This document shows positions 25,221-32,500 of a stretch of 64,000 nt of DNA, one piece after another; within the stretch, counting starts at the first letter, position 1, and each line of letters starts with the position of its first letter. The position numbers and the translations under genes are program-made. The notes below the pieces were generated by a model. The model saw nothing but the letters and a program-made list of their open reading frames with translations, did not search any database and was not told the DNA's origin. This stretch comes from Solirubrobacter deserti (lineage in GTDB: Bacteria > Actinomycetota > Thermoleophilia > Solirubrobacterales > Solirubrobacteraceae): positions 620,001-684,000 of the forward strand of contig NZ_QPKJ02000002.1 of assembly GCF_003344625.1 (NCBI RefSeq), read 5' to 3'.

Positions 25221-26348
25221 ATGGATCTGAATGCGGCACGCGAGCTCTTCGAGGGCTCGCAGGACCTGACGGTGGGCATCGAGGAGGAGTGGGCGATCAT
25301 CGACCCGCGGACGCTCGAGCTGGTGCCCAAGTACGAGGCGCTGCGGGCGGACGGGGACGAGGACGAGATCCTGCGGGACGCGATCAGCGGCGAGCTGATC
25401 TCGAGCGAGATCGAGATCCGGTCCGGGCGCGGGGAGGACGTGCAGCACGCGCTCAGGCTGCAGCACGAGGCGCGCCGGCGGCTGTTCGCGCTCGCCGACA
25501 AGCACGGCGTCGCGCTCGCCTCCACGGGCACGCACCCGCTGAGCGACTACCGCGACCAGCACATCATCGACACCGAGCACTACCGCCGCGTCCAGGACGG
25601 CCTGCAGTACGTCGCGCGCCGCAACAACACGTTCGCGCTGCAGGTGCACGTGGGCGTCAACGGGCCCGACCGCGCGATCGCCGCCTGCGACCGGCTACGC
25701 CCCGTCTTGCCGCTGCTGCTCGCGATCAGCGCGAACTCGCCGTTCGTGGACGGGATGGACTCCGGCCTGCACTCCGCGCGCACGCAGACGTTCACCAAGT
25801 CGTTCCCGCGCTGTGGCGTCCCGGACCCGTTCGGCAGCTGGGCGAACTGGCAGGACTACGTCGAGCTGCTGCTGCGCACGAACTCGATCGTCGAGTACAC
25901 GCAGCTGTGGTGGTCGGTGCGCGCGCACCACTCCTACGGGACGATCGAGGTCAGGATCTGCGACGCGCAGACGACCGGGCCGGAGGCCGACGGCCTGATC
26001 GAGCTGATCGTGGCCTGCGTGGCGCAGGCGCTGCGTGAGATCGACGCCGGGGAGGTCCCGCCGCCGGTCCCGGGCCGCCTGATCGAGGAGAACATGTGGC
26101 GCGCGATCCGCTACGGACAGGACGGGCACCTGCTCGATCTCGAAGCCGACCGGATCGAGGAGTTCCCCGCCGCGGAAGCGGTTGATCGCCTGAGGGCCTG
26201 GACCGGCGTGGACGTCGCGTTGCCCGAGCTCAACGGCGCCCAGCGCCAGCGCCGCCTGATCGACGGCGGCGCCTCGCCCTACGAAGTCTTCAAGGTGTGC
26301 GTGGACGAGACGCGCGCGACCTATCCGTCCGAGGAGAAGATCGCATGA
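25221..26348 (+). CDS. ybdK: Carboxylate-amine ligase, YbdK / glutamate-cysteine ligase type 2 family
   Basis: The product has 375 aa, the standard length. TVGIEEEWAIID at the N-terminus supplies the acidic metal ligands. SSEIEIRSG, TGTHPLSDYRDQ and LQVHVGV follow in the family order, and RICDAQTT comes towards the C-terminus. The family ligates amino groups to gamma-carboxylates with ATP; YbdK has weak glutamate-cysteine ligase activity and the true substrate is often unknown. The gene starts 6 bp after rex, where hemA is often found in other actinobacteria, so a thiol/redox role is plausible but inferred. Confidence 0.9.
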   Translation: MDLNAARELFEGSQDLTVGIEEEWAIIDPRTLELVPKYEALRADGDEDEILRDAISGELISSEIEIRSGRGEDVQHALRLQHEARRRLFALADKHGVALASTGTHPLSDYRDQHIIDTEHYRRVQDGLQYVARRNNTFALQVHVGVNGPDRAIAACDRLRPVLPLLLAISANSPFVDGMDSGLHSARTQTFTKSFPRCGVPDPFGSWANWQDYVELLLRTNSIVEYTQLWWSVRAHHSYGTIEVRICDAQTTGPEADGLIELIVACVAQALREIDAGEVPPPVPGRLIEENMWRAIRYGQDGHLLDLEADRIEEFPAAEAVDRLRAWTGVDVALPELNGAQRQRRLIDGGASPYEVFKVCVDETRATYPSEEKIA

Positions 26349-26758
26349 CCCAGCCCCCGCCCCGGCAGGAGTTCACCGAGGAGGAGATCCGCCAGATCGA
26401 GGCGGAGATGGACAAGCTGCGCGTCGACGACGTGCTGCTGCAGACGCTCGTGACCCTGATCAACCTGGGCGCGCGCAAGGCCGGGCTGGCGACGCCGCCC
26501 GGTGAGGAGCCCCCGGCCCGGGACCTGCCCGAGACCAAGCAGGCGATCGACGGCGCCCGCGCGCTGTTCGCGCTGCTCGAGCCCAACCACGGCGAGCAGC
26601 TCGCGCCGATCAAGGATGCGCTGTCACGGCTGCAGATGGCCTACGTGCAGCTTTCCGGTGGCGCGCCGGAGGTTTCGGAGTCAGCGCCCGAACCGGACAA
26701 GCCGGAAGGTCCGGGCCCGGCCCAGTCCTCGGGCCGTCTCTGGGTGCCTGGCCAGTAG
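26345..26758 (+). CDS. DUF1844-like helical protein
   Basis: The product has 137 aa; the ATG at 26345 overlaps the previous stop (ATGA). It is almost entirely helical. The core (residues 25-95) has VDDVLLQTLVTLINLGARKA and then PETKQAIDGARALFALLEP, the arrangement of DUF1844 proteins. The last 35 residues are an acidic, Pro-rich, probably disordered tail. No enzymatic motif is seen. DUF1844 proteins have no firm function that I know of. Confidence 0.7.
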   Translation: MTQPPPRQEFTEEEIRQIEAEMDKLRVDDVLLQTLVTLINLGARKAGLATPPGEEPPARDLPETKQAIDGARALFALLEPNHGEQLAPIKDALSRLQMAYVQLSGGAPEVSESAPEPDKPEGPGPAQSSGRLWVPGQ

Positions 26759-26774
26759 TTCCGCCGGGAACCCG

Positions 26775-26798
26775 GTGTAAACTCCCGCGCGCTTACAC
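26775..26798. promoter_or_regulatory. Dyad GTGTAA-N12-TTACAC upstream of hppA
   Basis: A perfect 6-bp inverted repeat (26775-26780 and 26793-26798) sits in the only A+T-containing part of the hppA upstream gap. It could be an operator. It resembles half of a Rex site but the 12-bp spacing does not fit Rex. No TANNNT-to-start spacing is seen for hppA, which has a Shine-Dalgarno instead. Confidence 0.3.
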
Positions 26799-26800
26799 GG

Positions 26801-26830
26801 CGGCCCTGAAACGGGCCGTCGTTTCGCTTT
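26801..26830 (+). terminator. Hairpin followed by T-rich tract, terminator or leader attenuator
   Basis: CGGCCC (26801-26806) pairs with GGGCCG (26813-26818) around a 6-nt loop and is followed by TCGTTTCGCTTTT. It could end the tsa-rex-ybdK transcript or act in the hppA leader, since hppA starts 26 bp further on. Confidence 0.5.
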
Positions 26831-26855
26831 TCCTGAGGAGAGAGGGGTTTTCGGT

Positions 26856-28907
26856 TTGTCCGATTTTCTGAGCGATTACGGCGCGTTGATCGCTGTGGTC
26901 TGCGCGCTGCTCGCCGTGGTGTACGGCGTGCTGACGACGCGATCGCTGCTGGCGCTCTCGCCCGGCAATGAGGTCATGCAGCGGCTGTCCGCGGCCGTGC
27001 AGGAGGGTGCGCAGGCCTACCTGCGGCGCCAGTACACGACGATCGCCATCGTCGGCGTGATCCTGTTCATCGCGCTCATCCCGCTGCAGGACATCTACGT
27101 CGCGGTCGGCTTCGCCATCGGTGGTCTCGCGTCCGCGGCGGCCGGCTTCATCGGCATGAACGTGTCCGTGCGCTCGAACGCGCGCGTGGCCGAGGCCGCG
27201 CGCGGCGGCATCTCGCCCGCGCTGGCGGTCGCGTTCCGCGGCGGCGCCGTCACCGGCATGCTCGTCGTCGGCCTGGCGCTGCTCGGCACGGCGGGCTACT
27301 ACCTCATCCTCACCGAGCTCTTCGACCGTGATCCGAAGGAAGCCGTCTACGCGCTCGTCGGCCTCGGCTTCGGCGGCTCGCTGATCTCCGTCTTCGCCCG
27401 TCTGGGCGGCGGCATCTTCACCAAGGGCGCCGACGTCGGCGCCGACATCGTGGGCAAGATCGAGGCGGGCATCCCGGAGGACGACCCGCGCAACCCGGCC
27501 GTGATCGCCGACAACGTGGGTGACAACGTCGGCGACTGCGCCGGTATGGCCGCCGACCTGTTCGAGACCTACGCGGTGACCGCGGTGGCCGTGATGCTCC
27601 TCGGCGTCCTCACGTTCCAGGGCGAGGCCGTGGTGCTGTTCCCGCTCGTGATGGGCGGCGTCTCGATCATCGCGTCGATCATCGGCGCGTTCTTCGTGCG
27701 CACCTCGTCGGGCAACGTCGAGCGCGCGCTCTACCAGGGCACGATCGTCGCCGGCATCATCTCGGCGCTGCTGTTCATCCCGGTCACGAGCTGGATGATG
27801 GACGGCCTGGTCCCGACCGAGGACGGCGGCGCGCTGCCGTCGTGGACCGACATCTACTTCTGCGCGCTGATCGGCCTCGCCGTCACCGGCGCGCTGTTCG
27901 TCATCACCGACTACTACACGTCGACCCGGTTCGCCCCGGTGCGCTCGACGGCGAAGGCGTCGGAGACCGGGCACGCGACGAACATCATCCAGGGCCTGGC
28001 CCAGGGTCTGCAGGCCACCGCCGCCCCGGCGATCGTGATCGTGCTCGCGATCTGGGGCGCCGCGGAGTTCGCCGGCGTCTACGGCGTCGCCGTGGCCGTC
28101 ATGGCGCAGCTCTCGCTCTGCGGCCTGATCGTCGCGCTCGACGCGTTCGGCCCGATCACCGACAACGCGGGCGGCATCGCCGAGATGGCGAACATGCCGG
28201 AGGAAGTCCGCAACGTGACGGACCCGCTGGACGCGGTCGGCAACACCACCAAGGCCGTCACCAAGGGCTACGCGATCGGTTCGGCCGCGCTCGCCGCGCT
28301 GGTGCTGTTCGCCGCGTTCAAGATCGAGTTGGAGGAGAAGGGCGGGGTCGTCGTCGAGTTCCTGCTCGATGACCCGTTCGTGCTCATGGGCCTGCTGATC
28401 GGCGGCATGATGGTGTGCCTGTTCGCTGCGCTCTCGATGGAGGCCGTCGGCCGTGCCGGCAGCGCCGTCGTCGAGGAGGTCCGTCGCCAGTTCCGCGAGA
28501 AGCCGGGCATCATGGACGGCACCGAGCAGCCCGAATACGGCCAGTGCGTGGACATCGTGACCCGCGCGGCGCAGCGCGAGATGATCATCCCGTCGCTGAT
28601 CCCGATCGTCGTGACCGTGATCGTGGGCATCCTGTCGGTCGAGATGCTCGGCGGCCTGCTGATCGGCGTGATCGTCGTCGGCCTGTTCTTCGCCGTGATG
28701 ATGACCTCGGGCGGCGGCGCGTGGGACAACGCGAAGAAGCTGATCGAGGACGGCGAGCACGGCGGCAAGGGCTCCATCGCGCATCAGGCGTCGGTCACCG
28801 GCGACACGGTGGGCGACCCGTTCAAGGACACGGCCGGCCCGGCCATCAACCCGATGATCAAGGTCGCGAACATCGTCGCGCTGCTGATCATCCCGCTGAT
28901 CACCTGA
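26856..28907 (+). CDS. hppA: Membrane-bound proton-translocating pyrophosphatase, K+-independent type
   Basis: The product has 683 aa and about 16 membrane segments. The PPi/Mg site is visible as [17 protein letters not shown] and [19 protein letters not shown], with the C-terminal repeat [10 protein letters not shown] and [18 protein letters not shown]. The residue that separates the subclasses is Lys466 in [15 protein letters not shown]+-dependent enzymes have Ala there, so this should be a K+-independent H+ pump using pyrophosphate. The TTG start at 26856 is supported by a purine-rich Shine-Dalgarno (GGAGAGAGGGG, about 9 nt upstream), which is unusual in this window. Confidence 0.96.
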   Translation: MSDFLSDYGALIAVVCALLAVVYGVLTTRSLLALSPGNEVMQRLSAAVQEGAQAYLRRQYTTIAIVGVILFIALIPLQDIYVAVGFAIGGLASAAAGFIGMNVSVRSNARVAEAARGGISPALAVAFRGGAVTGMLVVGLALLGTAGYYLILTELFDRDPKEAVYALVGLGFGGSLISVFARLGGGIFTKGADVGADIVGKIEAGIPEDDPRNPAVIADNVGDNVGDCAGMAADLFETYAVTAVAVMLLGVLTFQGEAVVLFPLVMGGVSIIASIIGAFFVRTSSGNVERALYQGTIVAGIISALLFIPVTSWMMDGLVPTEDGGALPSWTDIYFCALIGLAVTGALFVITDYYTSTRFAPVRSTAKASETGHATNIIQGLAQGLQATAAPAIVIVLAIWGAAEFAGVYGVAVAVMAQLSLCGLIVALDAFGPITDNAGGIAEMANMPEEVRNVTDPLDAVGNTTKAVTKGYAIGSAALAALVLFAAFKIELEEKGGVVVEFLLDDPFVLMGLLIGGMMVCLFAALSMEAVGRAGSAVVEEVRRQFREKPGIMDGTEQPEYGQCVDIVTRAAQREMIIPSLIPIVVTVIVGILSVEMLGGLLIGVIVVGLFFAVMMTSGGGAWDNAKKLIEDGEHGGKGSIAHQASVTGDTVGDPFKDTAGPAINPMIKVANIVALLIIPLIT

Positions 28908-28914
28908 TCGTCTT

Positions 28915-28945
28915 CGGCCCCGTCGCTGTTGTGGCGGCGGGGCCG
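28915..28945. terminator. Bidirectional-type terminator between convergent genes
   Basis: CGGCCCCG (28915-28922) pairs with CGGGGCCG (28938-28945). The stem extends inward to about 12 bp with one G-U pair and a 7-nt loop. CACTTTAC follows on the plus strand. It lies between hppA and the convergent cysteine hydrolase. Confidence 0.6.
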
Positions 28946-28961
28946 CACTTTACGTACGGAT

Positions 28962-29507
28962 CTATGGCGCTCGAAGCGCCTCGTCCGTCGTGACGATGGT
29001 CGCGAACTCGCCGCTGAGGTTCGTCATCGTCGCGTGGGCGAGCTGGTCGGCGTTCAGGTCGCCGCGGTCGAACGTGTGCGTGGCGTCCAGGACGAACTGC
29101 ACGTCGTAGCCGAGGTTCCCGGCCATGCGGGCGGTCGTCTCGCAGCAGTGGTTGGTCGTGATGCCGCAGATCGCGAGCCGCTGGATGCCGCGCTCCTGCA
29201 GCCATTGATGCAGGTCCGGCTCGCCGTAGAAGCACGAGTTCGTGTGCTTGGAGACGAGCACGTCGGGCTCGCCGGTGACCACCGGCTTGAACGCGTTGCC
29301 CGGATGGTCGGGCCGCAGCGGCGAGTGCTCCTCGGTCGAGTCGTGGCGGACGAACACGACCGGCCGGTCCTGCTCGCGCCAGTGCGCGAGGAGCCGTCCG
29401 ATGTTGGCCTCGCAGTCGGGGTTGTTGCGCGGCCCCCAGTAACCCTCGTCGTCGAATCCCTGCTGCACGTCCACCACGAGCAACGCGGCCTGATTGTTCG
29501 GCGTCAT
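28962..29507 (-). CDS. Isochorismatase-family cysteine hydrolase
   Basis: The product has 181 aa, the usual length. The catalytic triad is visible: Asp13 in LLVVDVQQGF, Lys in VSKHTNSCFYG, and Cys in ICGITTNHCCETTARMAG (normally T-D/N-x-C-V). Family members hydrolyse isochorismate, nicotinamide or carbamoyl-amide substrates; nothing in the neighbourhood fixes the substrate. It is divergent from the giant protein gene, with a 74-bp gap to GTG 29582. The start is the ATG at 29507; upstream in-frame residues are arginine/proline-rich shadow. Confidence 0.85.
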   Translation of the reverse strand: MTPNNQAALLVVDVQQGFDDEGYWGPRNNPDCEANIGRLLAHWREQDRPVVFVRHDSTEEHSPLRPDHPGNAFKPVVTGEPDVLVSKHTNSCFYGEPDLHQWLQERGIQRLAICGITTNHCCETTARMAGNLGYDVQFVLDATHTFDRGDLNADQLAHATMTNLSGEFATIVTTDEALRAP

Positions 29508-29572
29508 ACGGACATGTTGCCCGGCCCGTTGCCCTCCTGGCCCTTTCGGTTGACGCCACGGACATGTACGGT
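29508..29572. promoter_or_regulatory. Divergent control region with a 10-bp direct repeat and a -10 candidate
   Basis: ACGGACATGT occurs at 29508-29517 and again at 29558-29567, exactly 50 bp apart, at the two ends of the gap. TACGGT (29567-29572) is a -10 candidate 9 nt before the GTG at 29582. The repeats could be operator half-sites for the giant protein gene. Confidence 0.35.
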
Positions 29573-29581
29573 CGGCCCAAC

Positions 29582-32500
29582 GTGGCGGAGGCGGCCGAGC
29601 GTGAACCCCAGGTAGAGCCCGCGGCCCCGGCGTCCCCGGGCGGCACCGCGGCCTTCGCATCCGCCACCTCGGACCTCGCGGGCGCCGGCCAGTCGCGCCC
29701 GCCGCTGTCCCGCGGCACCGTGATGCGCCTCCAGGGCAGCGCCGGCAACGCGGCCGTGAACGACTTGATCGCGGGCCGCCGCAGCGACTCCGCGGTCCGC
29801 ACGGTGACCGTCCCCACCTCCGACGACGCCGTCCTGATGCGCGCGATCGTCGCCCGCGCGCCGGTCACCACCGAAGACCGCCCGATCGTCGATGAGCAAC
29901 GCGATGCCGACGCCGCCGCGGCCGGCGAGGCCGCCGCCAAGACGGGCGAGGCTCCGAACGCGAAGAAGACGAGCGGCGCGGGCGCGGACGCGACGAGCGA
30001 CTCGGCGCCGGCCGGGGGCGCCGGCGCGACGAGCGAGGCTGCTCCGGGCGGCCCCGGTGCGGGGACGACGAGCGACGTCGCCACGGCCGGCGCGGGGTCT
30101 GGCGCTGGCGCACCGGTCGGCGCGACGGACGTGCTGGCCGCGGGCCTCGCGGGCGCGACGGGAGCGACCGGTGGTGGTGGCGCGCCGGTCGGTGCGACGG
30201 ACGTGCTGGCCGCGGGCTTCGCGGGCGCGACGGGCGCGACCAGCGGTGGCGGCGCGCCGGTCGGTGCGACCGACGTGTTGGCGGCCGGCCTCGCGGGTGC
30301 GAAGGGAGCGACCGGCGGTGGGGGCGCGCCGGTCGGCGCGACCGACGTGTTGGCGGCCGGCCTCGCCGGCGCCACGGGCGCGACGGCCGCGCCGGGTGCC
30401 GACACGGCCGGGGCCGACGGTGCAGGCACCAGCGCCGCGTCGACGGCCACGACCGGTTCCGACGCGGTGTCGGCGGCGACGGATGCGGCGAACGCGGCGG
30501 CGAGTCGCGCAGCACCGGGGCCGACCACCCCCGGTTCCGGGGCCGCGAGTGCGGTGTCGGCGGCGACCGAGGCGGCGAACGCGGCCGTGAGCGGCGCCGG
30601 CACGGCGACAGGTTCGGCGAGCGCTGGTCTCGGTGCGGGCGCGATGTCGGCGGCCACTCAGGCCGCGAACGCGGCTGTGGGTGGCGCGACCACGCGCCCG
30701 GCGACGGCCGGTGCTGGCGCGACGGGCGGGACGGGCGCGGTGTCGGCCGCGACTGAGGCGGCGAACGCCGCCGTCGGGAGCGCCGGTGCGACGGCCGGTC
30801 CCGCGACCGCGGGGTCCAGCCCGGCGACGGGCGCGACGGGCGCGGTGTCGGCCGCCACGGACGCGGCCACCGCAGCCGTCGGGGCCACGCCCGTGCCGGG
30901 TGCGGCTGCGAGTCCCGGCGCCGCTGCGGCGGTGCCGCCGGGCGCGGCCGCGCTACCGGCCGTGCCAGGCGCCGCGGGCCCCGACGCGGCGGGGACGGCC
31001 GTGGCTCCCGGTGGTGGTCCGGCCGGGCCTGGGCTCGAAGCGCCGGCCGGGGCGGCGGGCGTCGGCGACATCGCCGGGCTTGCGGCGTCGGCCGGTGGCG
31101 CGGCGGCCGCGCCCCTCTCCGTGCTCGGCGCGCCCGGCGCGATCGCGGGCGCGATGGGTGGGGTGGCGGCGGCCGTCACGGGCGGGCTGAACGCGGCGGC
31201 CCCCGCCGCACCGGCTGGGCCCGCGGCGGCGCCCGCCGGCGGCACGCCCGACGTCGGCGCCGAGGCCGCCGGAGGCGAAGGCGAAGCCGGAGCGGCGAAG
31301 GAAGGGCCGTCCGAGGAGGAACTCGCCGAGATCGAGACGCAGCTGGCCGCCGGGCCGCAGCGCGAGGAGGAGCCCGAGCCGGCTCCCGCGCCCGCGTCCA
31401 CGACGTTCGAGCTGCCGGAGCCCGAGACGGCCGACACCGCGGAGCCGGCGGACCCGGAGGCGGCGGAGCCCGATCCGGGGCCCGAGCCGGCCGAGGACGC
31501 GGCGGTCTCGCCCGCGATGGCTCCCGACGCGCCGATGGACGAGGCGGCCCCCGCGGCGGTCGCTGCGCCGGAGGTCGAGGCCGGTCCGGCGCCCGCGGAA
31601 GCACTGGCGCCGACGCCGGAGCCCACCACGGAGCCCGAGGACGCCGGCGGCGGCGAGACGTTCATCGCCCGCGCGCCCGCGACGGAGCTCCTCGCGCCGC
31701 CCACGGAGGATCTGACCGCCGAGCCCGAAGAGGAGCCCGCGCAGGACCCGTCCGCGATCTCGGCCGACGCGCAGGGCGAGCTCGAGGCGCTCGGCGCGAG
31801 CGGCGGCGGCGAGTACGCCGGCGGTGGCGGCGGTGGGGGAGGCGGCGGCGCCGTCGAGGCCGAACCCGAGGCGCCCGCGCCCGACGTGAGCAACGCGGAC
31901 CCGGCCGCGGCGGTCTCCACGGCGGCGTCGCTCAAGCCCGCGCAGATGCTCGAGACGCTGGGCGGCGCCGAGAAGGCCGCCGCCAACCACGTCACCAAGG
32001 AGCAGGAGAAGCTCGCGGCGCAGCCGCCCGAGATCGAGGCCGGCGGCGGCGCGGACGGCCCGGCCGCCGACGAGAAGCACGCCAGCACGCCGCCCAGCCG
32101 CCCGACCACCACCAAAGCGGCCGCGAAGAGCGGTGGCGAGCCCGAGAAGCCGGCGCCGACGCCCGCGCCGCCACCAAAGGCCCCGCTGCCGCCCGGCCCG
32201 GCGCTCACCCCCGATCCCAAGGGCAACGTCTCCGAGGGCGACGGGGCCAAGATCAAGGCCGCGATCGACGCGTTGCCCACGTCCGACGGCGCCGTCGCGG
32301 TCCCGGCGATCTCTACGCCCAAGCTCCAGCTCACGGGCGCCGCCGACCCCGCGCAGATGGGCGAGCAGAAGGCGCACCTGGACGAGACGGTCGCCAAGAC
32401 CAGCGCGCAGGGCGTCAAGGAGGCCGCCGAGCCCGCCGGCGAGAACGATCTCGCGCCCACGACCAAGCCCGAGAAGATCAAGGCCGAGATCCCCGCGGGC

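Noticed and set aside
26775-26798. Rex operator upstream of hppA
   Set aside because: Half-sites GTGTAA/TTACAC are separated by 12 bp; Rex sites need closer TTGTGA-like halves. Kept only as an unspecified dyad.
30110-30397. CRISPR-like array
   Set aside because: The repeats are contiguous, in-frame coding units of 72 bp without unique spacers and with no cas genes in the window.
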